A DNA stretch of 64,000 nucleotides from Amoebophrya sp. A120 (Eukaryota > Sar > Dinophyceae > Syndiniales > Amoebophryaceae), in the NCBI GenBank assembly GCA_905178155.1, contig CAJINV010000002.1, positions 270,354-334,353 on the forward strand, read 5' to 3'. Each line of letters opens with the position of its first letter. Position 1 is the first letter of the stretch. Below the pieces are notes generated by a model. It saw nothing but the letters and a program-made list of their open reading frames with translations. It ran no database searches and was not told the DNA's origin. The position numbers and the translations under genes are program-made. Positions 1 to 10,606 of this stretch are shown here, one piece after another.

Positions 1-3000
1 CACTGCATTCGTACGCTGTTCGGGCTGGAAGGGAAGTGCGACCACCGGCACCCGGGCCTGCATCGCTTCGCCCAGGCTCGAAACGCCACAGGAGGAAGCG
101 AAGACCAGGCGGCGTTGGGCACCAAAGTAGCAGAGCAAAGCGGTCTGGTCGATGCTGTTGCGCTCGAGTCGGATGAAGGGCGGCAAAGCCGATGCGGGTA
201 CAACATCTTTCTTTAAGCTCAGGCGGAGTACCACGTAGTACTTGGCAGGGCCGAGGTGCGAAAGGTCGGCCACGATGTTGTCAAACACCTGTTTTTCCAC
301 GTGGTAAAGCGTCCCGAGCGACAAATACACGATCTGCCGGCCCCCCGCCGCGGCTTCCAAGGATTGCAGAAAAAGCTGCGTCGTGTTGTCGGGGCTGGTA
401 TAGGAAGTTATCTTGGTTCTGTCCGTAGGGCAAAAGCCGGTTTCCTCCTGTCCGGAAACCATCAACGCGGCAACGGGGGCTTCATTCGAAAAAACGCCTT
501 CATCCTTAGCTAGAAAGGGAGCTGCAGGCGGGGATCTAGTGTTTCCGCTCGCGCCGCGGATGGGAAACACGCGACCCACGAAAATTTCTGCACCCTGGAG
601 GTGTTCCTGTGAAGAAGAAGATGCTGAGGATATCATTTGTAAAAACGTCCCCAACCCAGAGTTGCAATGCAAATCTGCATGCTGAAAATGTTTCTCATGC
701 GGAGACCCATCAGAAGCAATGTCTGATCGTGTTTCGGAATGTTCATGCTCCAATCAGCATGACGTGCGAGCTCTGTGATGCTGCTCTGCTAGCTAAACAG
801 GATTACGCTACTAGAGCACGCCTGTCATGCGAAAGCACCAAAGCTGGCTGATTTGTCTAGCAGATTTCCCATCTTGACTCTGGTGTGGAAAGTTTTTACT
901 CAGCATAGGGGACCGTCCTGCAGCCGTGGAGCAAGTAGCGGCAGAAGTGGTCTGAAGCCCCGGATCTTCGGTAGTTCCTGAGCTGTAGAGCTCCGTATGC
1001 ATTGCAAATATGTCTGGGTCTGGAACGCTGGAACTTGTCATGCTATTTCTGGATAGTGCAAAAATCTGTGTTGCATGAGGACCAAAAGCTGTCCGCTTTT
1101 GACCAAATTGAGAGGCAGGTTCTCATGCAGGTGAGGCATGATAGAGGTCGCGCACAGTCTGTCATGCCAGGCCATGCATGACAGACCTCATGCGTCATGG
1201 AAAATCTGCACGACAAACAAGGCCCACCCGAGCGTGGGGCCAGGGTCCCCACGCTGGGGCCTTGTGCTCGTCCCTAGTGGCGCTAGTGGGGGAAGGGTGT
1301 TCGGCATCGGGGCGGACAGCGTCCGCCCCTCGCCTCACACCAGGCGCGCGCGTAGTGGCTTAGTGCGCGAAACGCTAGTGGGGGAAGGGTGTTCGGCATC
1401 GGGGCGGACAGCGTCCGCCCCTCGCCTCACACCAGGCGCGCGCGTAGTGGCTTAGTGCGCGAAGCGCTACTGGAAAAAGGGCGAACTAGGCGCACTGCAT
1501 TTTGCAAGAAAAAACAGAAATAGAAGCAAAGTGAGTATCTCTGTGTGGCTGCTGCAAAAAAGTTCTCTAGTGTTGAAGCGCAACGCCTTTCCGATTCCAC
1601 AGAGCAAAGTAAGCAGCTGTCGCCTGGCCGTGCATTGCAGTGATAGCCGCTTTTTTATTTTTGCATCGCAACGCAAAGACTTCTTTGTTTATGGAGGCAG
1701 TTTATGTTACGGCTTTAATCATTTTCATTTTTGATTTTGTTCGCGTCGCATTTTTTTGTTTGGGCGCTCTTACTTTATTTTTCACGTCAAGAGCGGAGGT
1801 TGGCTTGAAAAATAAATATTTGCGCCCAGGCCCTGGTCTCGCCTTTGCTTTATCCTCTCGCTTCGCCTGTCGCGGCCACCTCTCCAGGTCACCTGTCGAA
1901 GTCACCTGTCAAGGTCACCTGTCAAGGTCACCTGTCAGCGTCACCTGTCAAGGTCACCTGTCGAGGTCAGCTGTCAAGGTCACCTGTCAAGGTCACCTGT
2001 CAAGGTCACCTGTCAGGGTCGCCTGTCAAGGTCACCTGTCAAGGTCACCTGTCGAGGTCACCTGTCGAGGTCACCTGTCGCCGGGGGGTAGGCGGGACCA
2101 GAGCCCGGAAGTCATCAAGCAATGTAAATATTAGTCTCGCAGTCTTCCAGACCCAGACATTTTTACATTTGATACTCCGAAGGTAGGCACAAAACCGCTG
2201 AGTCCTCGGCTCGCAAGGAGGGCAAGGTGCTCGGACGCGGGTCCCCCATCACGTCTGTCACCCACTCCACGTAGGCCTTTTCGCCTTTCCCGTCGCCGTC
2301 AAAGCCCCCCTGCGCGCGACTGTCCGGGCTTCTCGCGTAGTCTTTGGAGTTGCCATACTATCACAGGAAAAAAGCGGTACAGTTACACATTTGTTGGAAT
2401 TTCAGCATCACAAAGTTGCTCTGCATGGCTGATGCGCAGACTATAAGGGAAAACACGAATGAAATGTAAATGAGGCTGCCTGGCATTTCCTGCATGACAG
2501 AGGTTGTCTGTCTTGCTTGTCTTACATCAGAGTGTGTAACTGTAACACTTTTTTCTCACGATACATACCAGACCGACTGCGCAACCTGCGCGGGGGTCCA
2601 AGTCGTGGACGCATACTGGGGCATGGCCGAAATCCAGTCAGCGATCCAATAGTCCACGTTTCCCTGCACTTTCTCGCGGATGGTCGTGTCTAGCCACTCG
2701 CGCAAACTGGGGCGCATGTCCTTTGCCCGCACGTCGGAACGGGTCCTGAGCCATTTTCTCGCTTCCTCCACCGGGCCGCGTAGGATTTCCACCCGCGGCG
2801 CCACTTCTTCTACCCTCGTGGCCAGCAGCGCCGAAAAGGTGATGAAATACACCCTCGCCAAGCCTGCGAAATCTTCGCTGAGTCGCTTCATGACCAGCGT
2901 CGCTTGCATAATTTCCGTGTCGAGGAAGCCGCCCGCAAACACGATGTTCACTTTTCTTGGTAGTTCTTTTTCGAGCTCCGCCTGTGCCTGTTCCAGTTCC

Positions 3001-4389
3001 TCACTCAGCTCCTCGGTCCGGTGACGCAACTGGTCCGCCGTGGCCACCTCCTGTGTATACAGTGCCTATGAACTGCAAAAGTAGCGCACTCGTGTAAATG
3101 CATTACAAATTTCCTCAGCATGAGAAATAAAATTTGTATATGCGGACTTCCGTTAAGAAAAAAAATTGTAATGCATGACTGCAATACGAGTATCAGATAC
3201 TTTTGCACAGGATAGCACCAAGAACACGGCAAAAGCAGCGGCAAAGAGGACCGCCAAGGCAAAGAGCGCGACCACAACTGGCAAAGCAGTTATCAAATGC
3301 AAAAATGTCTGGGTCTGGAAGATTAGAACTTGTCATGCTAAATCTGAATGATGCAAAAATCTGTGTTGCGTGAGTACCAAAAGCTGTCCGCTTCTGAACA
3401 AGTTGAGAGGGAGTCTCTCATGCAGGAAAGGCATGATAGAGACCTCAAGGAATCTGTGATGCTGGGCCTCGCATTCCAGACCTCATGGGCCATGGAAAAC
3501 CTGCATCACAAATCTTGCATTCTTCCAGACCCAGACATTTTTACAATCCATAGCAGTGGCGAACCTGCAAAAAGAACGGGTGCAGCAGGAAGGAAATGAT
3601 GATAAAAATCCCTGGATGTCTGGAAGAATGCAACTTGTCACGCTAAATCTGAAACAAGCAAGAATCTGTGTTGCATGATTACCAAAAGTCGTCCAGTTTT
3701 GACCAAGTCGGGAGGGGGTTTCTCATCGACAGGATAGGCATGAGAGAGGTCGCGCAGAATCTGTCATCGACTAGGTCCTGCATTCCAGAGGACCTCATGG
3801 GTCATGGAAAAGCTGCATGACAAATCGCTCATTCTTCCAGACGTCCAGGGATTTTTACATTTGATAATGCTGTCGTTGAGTCGACGTCGTCTTGCTCTCC
3901 AGCCTTATGAAATGCAAATATGTCTGGGTCTGGAATAAACTTGTGTTGTTAATACTTGGATTGCATGATACTCTGGCGGCTTGTACGGCAGAACAGCATG
4001 AGAAATTTTTGTCCTCGGCTGTCCTTGGGCGAAAAATTGATTTTTCGTATTTGGCATTACAAACTGCAATCCACCACGACAAAAAACTGGCCAATGGTAT
4101 TCATGCACTACAGATCTTGTTGTCCTTGAAGTACCGCGTCACAAATTCAGACCCAGATCGGTATTTGCAATGCATAAGCCTTAACATCATCGTACAACAG
4201 CTCCAGGTCGTCAACGTCCTGCTGGTCGTCGTCCCAGGTCGGGCCTGAGTCGTTCTTCTCGACATGGTTCTTCTCTTGCTCGTCCTTCTCGACGTCTTCA
4301 GGCAATAGAGCTTCTACCCCAAATTCATCTTCCACGTCCTCGACGACATGGTCACGGCAGCAACTGCTCGAAGAACTGTTCTCGCGCAT
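1..4389 (-). CDS. Membrane-anchored family-1 (UGT-like) glycosyltransferase, 3' end cut by window edge
   Basis: Starts with ATG at 4389 and runs off the left edge. Removing seven IEs (3907-4176, 3599-3866, 3291-3551, 3067-3214, 2359-2563, 996-2174, 631-907), each with one target-repeat copy, gives one open frame. In order it encodes an acidic N-terminus of about 80 residues, a hydrophobic helix at 3215-3290 (ALPVVVALFALAVLF and on), an E/Q-rich coiled-coil-like stretch, a GT-B N-terminal-like part (KVNIVFAGGF, then DYWIADW), and a C-terminal part with IVYLSLGT and GEAMQARVPVVALPFQPEQ. The last two motifs match the nucleotide-sugar site of UDP-glycosyltransferases; the usual His of that signature is replaced (SSCG). 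Known family role: sugar transfer from a UDP-sugar; the acceptor is unknown here. The topology suggests a type II membrane protein. The family call is firm; the exact exon ends are inferred from reading frame. Confidence 0.8.
631..907. mobile_element. IE-D copy in glycosyltransferase gene
   Basis: Ends resemble the IE-D terminus (TATCCTGAGTAAAAACG and its complement), somewhat diverged. Imperfect 5-bp target repeat GAGGA/GGGGA. Removal joins a Ser-rich linker to the glycosyltransferase C-terminal half in frame. Confidence 0.75.
1281..1465. repeat. 92-bp tandem duplication
   Basis: Two near-identical 92-bp units, starting at 1281 and 1373, plus the start of a third near 1465. They are GC-rich, with short inverted repeats such as GGGGCGGACAGCGTCCGCCCC. 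They lie within the composite IE-A. Confidence 0.9.
1878..2082. repeat. 12-bp minisatellite (AGGTCACCTGTC)
   Basis: About 17 head-to-tail copies of a 12-bp unit with a few point variants, inside the composite IE-A. The plus-strand ORF across it is a product of the period being divisible by three, not a gene. Confidence 0.9.
2359..2563. mobile_element. IE-C copy in glycosyltransferase gene
   Basis: Termini pair as inverted repeats (TATCGTGAGAAAAAAGTG on the minus strand against the complement of TATCACAGGAAAAAAGCG). Perfect CATAC target repeat at 2354-2358 and 2564-2568. Splicing at the repeat gives SVWYGNSKDY in frame; the GT-AG alternative one register away hits a stop. Confidence 0.88.
3067..3214. 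mobile_element. IE-B copy in glycosyltransferase gene
   Basis: Typical IE-B of about 150 bp: TATGAACTGCAAAAGTA on one side and TACTTTTGCACAGGATA on the other, with the internal ATGCATTACAAATTT motif. Target repeat imperfect. Removal links the membrane helix to the coiled-coil-like stretch (VFLVLYTQEVA) in frame. Confidence 0.82.
3291..3551. mobile_element. IE-A copy in glycosyltransferase gene
   Basis: Complete IE-A with both GTCTGGGTCTGGAA arms and a perfect 6-bp target repeat AGCAGT (3285-3290 and 3552-3557). Its removal fuses two short exons into the start of the membrane helix. Confidence 0.9.
3599..3866. mobile_element. IE-A copy with altered arms
   Basis: Interior is IE-A but the arms read AAAAATCCCTGGATGTCTGG and its near complement, so the inverted repeat changed on both sides together. 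Target repeat only ATG. Only about 47 bp of exon separate it from the next element. Confidence 0.8.
3907..4176. mobile_element. IE-A copy in first exon of glycosyltransferase gene
   Basis: IE-A arms (one diverged) with perfect 6-bp target repeat AGCCTT (3901-3906, 4177-4182). Removal restores an acidic run reading YDDVKAGEQDDVDSTTA on the minus strand. Confidence 0.88.
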
Positions 4390-5636
4390 TTTTCTTCACC
4401 TACTAGAGGTACTATTTTTCTCTACTATACTTCCTCACGTGATGATGAACGTAGGTTTTTAGTTGCAATGTCAAATACAAACGGTGAATTGAAATTACGT
4501 AGACGTACACATGGAATGAAGAAAAAATAAACAAAGCACCGGAACAATTTTACTCACCACAACAAGAAAATCATACGCAAACAACTAGCCGATACTTCGG
4601 ATTTTGAATTCTTCTACTGCTGCTCAGCCTGGTTTGTTTATAGACATCTTTGCGCCCTGTTGAGCATCGATGGGAGGAGCGCTTTTGTTTCAAAAACATA
4701 TTTGATCTGCAGCAAGAACTCTGCCAGTCAAATTTCTTCTCCTTTCCACATGAAGTAGAAGAACCATGGACCTTTTTCGATCGGATCTTTGATTTAGATC
4801 GGTCTGAAGAATTTCGAAAGGGAACCTGATGTTGACATTTCGACGTCCACCGACGAGATCATCGATCACCGACTGATGTCTAGTACTAACTGTGGATCAT
4901 TTTGATCATACTTTAGAGCGGCAGGCTGAAGAAGATGGAGAAAGCTTTTATTCTCTGACCTTCAAAGAGGAGACCGTCTCTTCTTTCACGGCAGGTCTCG
5001 CCACGACTTCTGTTTTGGCCGCTGTTTTGCATGACAAAGTTGGACTCCGAGTGTAGTTCTGTTTGAGGTAGTTCAGCAGCAGCATCACAGCTCTAGTACA
5101 TCATGCTGATTGGCGCATTACAAATTCCAAAACACGTCAGAGTCATGCTGATTGGCGCATTTCAAAGAGCAGACCGTCTCCTCTTCGTATACCCAATCCA
5201 CGGATCTGAGTCCGTTCTTCGAGTACTACAAATTGCTCAGTTCGGAATACACGACTTCTATTCCAGCGGCCAAAGGAGAGGCATTGATCCGTTTCTTGAT
5301 CAACAATACAGTTGCAGTGTCGATGAACACGGCGAGGACCCTTCGGCCAGCACTGGAGGTGCATTTCAAGTTGCGAGCGACTAGTAGTACCTTCGACCAT
5401 TGCTTTGCCAGCTAAGCTTTTAGCTTTTAAATCGGACGCACCAAGAGCCTGTGAAGAACTTCTAAAAGTTTAGTTCAGGCGCGGAATGCGACGCCATGGG
5501 GTTCCACCTCAGGCCAATAGTTTTCATCATCCCATTTAGTGTTTCATGTTTTTTGTTTTTTCAGTACGACGACCATCATCTTTTTGTTGTTTTCAATTTC
5601 CTTTGAAAGCGTATCGGTATGACGATCACTATCCGA
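4390..5636. other. Non-coding interval upstream of glycosyltransferase
   Basis: No convincing gene. Holds likely promoter DNA for the minus-strand gene starting at 4389, an isolated piece of IE-D interior (about 5026-5150, no termini) and one copy of a dispersed repeat (about 5190-5580). Confidence 0.6.
5190..5580. repeat. Dispersed repeat R1, copy 1
   Basis: About 390 bp related to 36510-36870 and 39905-40260. All three keep the same plus-strand frame over about 70 codons (core GEALIR..LIN....VLMNI and HFKLRAT), ending at the same place, which hints at a decayed or unrecognised exon. No start or family identified. Confidence 0.7.
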
Positions 5637-5665
5637 GAATCTATCCTTCAGTGAAGGATAGATTC
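5637..5665. repeat. Perfect 14-bp-arm hairpin
   Basis: Arms GAATCTATCCTTCA and TGAAGGATAGATTC around a single G. Confidence 0.9.
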
Positions 5666-5684
5666 CTCCATCCTTCAGCGTAGC

Positions 5685-5729
5685 AGATAGACTCCCAGAT
5701 GGTGAAGTTCACCATCTGGGAGTCTATCT
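5685..5729. repeat. Perfect 22-bp-arm hairpin
   Basis: Two 22-nt arms (5685-5706 and 5708-5729) are exact complements with one G between them. It lies 20 bp from the previous hairpin and just outside the LINE insertion. Confidence 0.92.
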
Positions 5730-5872
5730 GCATCGTTCCTGTGCAACAGCATTACTACTACTACTACTACTACTGTCTGCTTAATCCGGTTATTAGTCTA
5801 ATAGGCTTTCTTTAACTTAAGGCTATATTCGGATGCGCAGCGTGACACTATTTCCTGGTGCCCGGGCGGGCG

Positions 5873-8800
5873 TTACTGGCCGGGGGGCAGGTCGTCGGCA
5901 ACCCATATCTTAGTACTGCTGTCTTGTCTAAAAATGGAGCCATAGACCGTCGCCTCCTCCTTTCCCGCGTTCTCACAGAAAAAGAAGCTACTGACTCGGA
6001 ACTGCAGCTCTTTGCCGTCGTCCGTTTTTACGAAGAAGCTGTACTTGGACCGTGGTCGCTTTGTCCACACTTTCCCGCTAATTCGCTGCAGCGTTTCCCT
6101 GTTCCTCTCTTCCTGTTCCTCTCGCTGCTGTTCTAGTCTTCGTCGTCTCTCTTCTTCCATCGCTGTCCGCTTTTTGCTTTTTGGCGCGCCTGCCTTTGCG
6201 CCTTTTGGCTTTTTCGGTGTCTTTACGCGCCTGGCTGCGTCTATTGTGGCCCGGATTGCGATTCCCGTCGGCTTTGTTTCTTTGATTACTTCCAGCGGTA
6301 TTGCGTAGTAGTCTAAGTCCTCCTGCGCTTGTCTCCCCCAGGGAGTCTTGTGTTTTATTTTTGCCTCGATGCGCGCAAAAGACCCTTCGTTTTCGTCTCC
6401 CCGACGGGCGTGGGCAATCCACGCGACCCGCTTCGCGCGGATCTCGTCCTCGATAGGCTGCACCCCGAGCTCGTGGCAGAGCTCGAGCCTGCTTTTTCCT
6501 ATCCTTCGTTACGGAAGTGGCCCCCGAGGATTTCGCGAAGAGCTGAGTCTTGGAACCGCCGCAGCGCGGCGTCCTGCGCTGTTGTGGTGGTCCACGTCTC
6601 CGCGTTGTACAACGCTATGCTCAAACTCAACGCCCGATAGAGGTCGGACTTGAGCCTGGTCGGCAGTGTGGCGTCGCGCCACACCGGGGCTAGTTGTTTT
6701 ACGACCCCGGCGGCAATTGCGCACCGCCGTGTCGTTTCTCCCTCTGTGCTGCCGTCCCGCCCGACTTCTGTCCCTAGGTATCTGAAGCAGCCCACTATCT
6801 CCACCGCCCCGCCATTGTACTCGAAGGGCGGGACGCTTTCCGGCGCCAAGGCTTTCGCCTTTTGCTTTTTCTTCTCTTCCACCATGCGGCTGACCCGCAG
6901 GGTTCTGAGTTCTTTCAGCGTTTTTACTGGGCGGCAAAAGCCGGTGGCTTGGTGGAATTGCAGCGCCGTCTCGTCTGCCAAGATGCCGCCACACCGCTCA
7001 CACACAAACTTGTTTTTCTCCTCCAGCACGTACTTCCTGTGGCCCAACATTGTTGTTCTCATGCTTTCCCCATTGTGTGTGCGCGCCCACCCGGACTGCT
7101 TGCATGATAAAACTTCTATACCCAGGCTCGGGTCGTCCCACACGAGAAAATGTGTGGGAGCTAGATCGCCGGATGCATCCCGCGGCGCTGGTAGCTGCTG
7201 TATTTCGGCAGCCCACTCTGAACACCAGTCCGCCCCGCTCCAGTCGATCAGCCACCCCTCTGCTTCGTCTACTACTAATCTTTCCATTACTGCCTCTGGA
7301 TTTTTCCGCTTCTCCACTTCCGGGTTGACCGCCATGACCTTCGTCTTTTTCACGTTCAACTCCAGGCCGACGAAGCGGCACGCAGCCGCCAATTCGCGGA
7401 GCGCAAACTCCGCCGCCGCCCTGCTGGCCTCTTTGACGACGAGGTCGTCGACGAACCCCAACCAGGTCAGGGCGTGTGCCCACGCCTCGTCTTCGGTCCA
7501 CCCGTACTCTTCCGCCATCGTCTTGGCGAGTTGTCGTATCGCCCAATCCAGGCATAACGCAAAAAGGAGCGGGCTCAGGCCGCTCCCTTGCCTGATCCCG
7601 CTCTTTTGCTTGAACGCTGGGGCGCTCTTGTTGTCGCCCAGTCGTGTGACTACCTGCGCGCACTTTTGGTACATGTTTTGCACCACTTTGCAGACATTTT
7701 CTGGTAGGCCCTGCTTCCTCAAAATGGGGAACAAGACCGACCACGCGAGGCTATCGAAAGCTTTCTGGAAGTCTATAAACGTGTAGTAGGCCCGGCGCCC
7801 CTCCCTGTTGTTCTTCTCTATGTCCCGCAACAACTGGAAGACTGCGTGCCGGCAGGACAGCCCGCGGCGGCAGCCCTTCTGCTTTGGGCTCATGTGCTTG
7901 TTGGCCTCGTCTTCGATCCGCCGCAGGATTACCAAGCAAGCCGAGCAACTTCTCGCCCAGGGTTATCAGGGCTATGGGTCGGTAGTTCTTCGGGTCCCGC
8001 TTCACCCCGTCCTTGTGAAGCATCGCCACTACCGCCTCACCCCATTCAGGGGGAATGTCGTCCCCTCTGAATATGCGGCGCACTAGGGACACTAGTACGG
8101 CCTGCGCCGTCGGGCACTCACGTGCGAATTCCGCCGGGATTGGGCCTGCAAAGGCCTTGCCCCGCTTCAGCTCTCGGAGCGCGGCAACAATTTCGGCTTC
8201 GGTCGGAATTTCGTCCAAGCCGCTGCGCCATGCTTTCGCCGTCTCGTCTTTTTCTAGTTCTGCCGCGCACCTTTTCCACGTTTTTGTTTGCTGGACGTTG
8301 GGTGGTGCTGTTGGTCTCTCCGTCCCGAACACGCCCCCCCAGAATTCCGTCCAGGCTTCTGGGGGGCCGGGCAGTTCCTGCGGTCTCTGTCTCCCCCGCC
8401 CTGCGAGCTGGCGCACTGTTTCATACACCATTTTCGTATTGCCGCATTGGTCTGCCCGCCTGAGAGATTCTACTTTGTCTGCCACCCATGCTAATCGGTC
8501 GCGTTTCACCAACTTATTGATCTCCCTGGTTAGCCCGGTCACCTTCTTCTTTTGCTGCTTCGCCCGTCTTCGCTCTTCGGTCTTCCCCCAGGTTTCTGCC
8601 GTGATCCACGGCTTGCGCGGTCCGGCCGGGGTCAGATTGTTCAGCTTGTCGAGGGTCGTGCGGGGGTCTTTCTGAAATTGCGACCAAAAGGCCGCCGCGC
8701 TTGTTTCCCCCTCTTCTATTTGCGCGATGGCTTCCGGGGTGTATTTTGTTGCTAGTAAGTTGTCTGCTGCCTGTGCTTTCTCCTTGCTCCTGATGATCTG

Positions 8801-9826
8801 GGGGGGGATCTTCCTCACCACCGGTTGCTTTATTGCTCCCAGCTTCATCTCCACCACCACTAGGCAGTGGTCGCCCTGCACTGCAGTTCCCCGCACTACA
8901 CGCAGTTTTTCGAAAAGGCCCTTGTCTCGAAACGAGACCAAAAACCTATCATATTCGCGCAGCCTCCGCGCGCCCTCCGACTTCCATTCCCCCTCAAAGG
9001 TGTGCCGCTGGCTCCATTTCTTTCTTTGGAGGCTCGAAAGGTCGACCAGGTGGTTTGCCGCTGCCAGGGCGTGCAGCCTTTCGCGATTATCCGAGCGGAG
9101 AACAAAATCGCTGGTAAGCCCACATCTTCCAACTACATAGCTTAAGCCTGCGTCTGCAAGCTCCGTCTCTGGGCCCCCCAATTCACAGTTGTGATCGCCG
9201 CCAAGGATGGCGACGTCGTATCTACTGTGTCGCTGCATCTCCTCCCGCGCCAGGTCGTAGTAGTTCTGCTTTGCCTCTGTTGCTGCTGTGTTGGTGGGGG
9301 CGTACACACTGTAAATGTGCACTCTCTTCCCGAAGCCGCCCCGGATCGAAACCCGGACCAACCTCGCCTGCTGTGTGTCGCTGACGTCCTCGACTTTTAT
9401 TCCCGATCTGATCACTATTACGGTGCCTCCTACCGGTGCCCCGCTTGAATTCGACGTCGCTCCCCCACCATACGCTCTGCATCCGCCCGGCCATTGTTCT
9501 CCCACAAGCCACTCGCGAGTTTTTGTTTCTTGTAGCAGCACTACATCCAGCTTCTGCCGCTTCGCGTCGTCCACGAGCGAAAGAAGCTGCACCGACCAAA
9601 CGTCGCGACCTTCGTCGCGTTTCCCAAGCGTCCTGACGTTAAATGTGCCCAGCCTTATCCTCTTTGTTGTTTTGGTTTTCGTTTTCGCCGTCGTCCGCCA
9701 GTCTCGGGCGGGAGCTTCCCATCCGGTGCTCTTGGCACTGCTGCCGCTGCTGGGGAGCTCCCCCTGCAGGGGAGCTGACTGCGCGGCGTTTGTGTGGTTT
9801 CTCGGTGGTTGTTTTTCGTGGTCCAT
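5873..9826 (-). pseudogene. LINE ORF2: AP-like endonuclease and reverse transcriptase, two frameshifts
   Basis: Likely ATG at 9826 (MDHEKQPP); the frame is open from 9934. Endonuclease domain first: GTFNVRTL, LLQETKT, VYAPTN, GGDHNCELG, EYDRFLV and GDHCLVVVEM correspond to the metal-binding and catalytic motifs of APE-type LINE endonucleases. Reverse transcriptase follows: KNYRPIAL, FIDFQKAFDSL, GIRQGSGLSPLLFALCLDW and FVDDLVV (the YxDD motif as FVDD). A C2H2-like CERCG...HQATGFC knuckle and an IEDEIRAKRVAWIAHARR segment come near the C-terminus. The frame changes near 7940 inside the reverse transcriptase and again near 6460-6500, so the copy looks inactive unless these are sequence errors. 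Confidence 0.92.
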
Positions 9827-10606
9827 CTTGAGTCGGGTCGTAGTTGTTGTTGTTCCGCTCCGCTTGAGCCACTTCCCGCTTGAGCCGCACTCCTTGAGCC
9901 AACTCTCGAAGCAGGTGTAGCTTCTCTCGAGCAAGAAAAAACGCTCTCTCCGCCTGATGCAACCCGACGCTTCCCGCCGACCGCTCAGTGCTCTTCCCTC
10001 CGCCCGCTCAACGTCCAGAAGTTTCTCTCTGCCCCGCTTCCGGCGGCAAGGAAAAATCTAGATAGATTAAAAAATTACTTCTTCTGTCGCGTATAGTACT
10101 GATGCTAATAGCTTCGAATTCCCGATCGAACGCAAATTCTTCTTTCGTCACTGTTAAAAACCGCGCCCGGGGGACGCTCTTACTTCATTCGCGGATAGTG
10201 TCACAATTAAGCCTGCAATAAGAACAAACGGATTGGCGATCCGATTGTCTGAATGACGCGCCTTCTGTGCGTCGTGCTCACAAGTCAAGGCTTGTGTGCG
10301 CCATTATTCCGCTCCACGTTCAGCTATCTTCCTTCAGAGTAAAAACCGGCAAAGTGCCGGGACTTCTTGGTTGCAAATGCAAGGGCTGACCCGCTGGGCC
10401 CGCCCTGGGATAATCTTCGTCGCTCGTTGGTTCGGTCTCTTGGTTAATTTCGGTCGGGACAGATGAAAACGATCTTGCTCTACGCCATGGCTATAACAAC
10501 AGCCGCGGCCTCGCTTACTCGCCCCACAGAGGTGTCGAATTTCTAATTTGCGTGCTCCGGAGAGAGAAGTACTCAGCAGAAGAAATGGCGATCTGCGCGG
10601 CGCAGA

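Larger units (their letters stand above)
996..2174. mobile_element. IE-A copy, composite, with nested repeat insert
   Basis: Left part 996 to about 1213 and right end 2138-2174 are a normal IE-A (GTCTGGGTCTGGAA termini) with a perfect CTCCG target repeat. About 920 bp of unrelated DNA sits inside: a 92-bp tandem duplication, a C+G-poor stretch and a 12-bp minisatellite. Removal of the whole 1.18 kb keeps the host frame. Confidence 0.85.

Noticed and set aside
1640-2134. Plus-strand ORF over the 12-bp minisatellite
   Set aside because: Period divisible by three keeps it open; it lies inside a composite IE.
2359-2563. GT-AG splicing of the IE-C in the glycosyltransferase gene
   Set aside because: The GTATGT...GATAG choice changes frame and reaches a stop soon after; removal at the target repeat keeps the frame open.
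6650-7786. 378-codon plus-strand ORF opposite the LINE
   Set aside because: It is the antisense shadow of ORF2, whose motifs are unambiguous on the minus strand.
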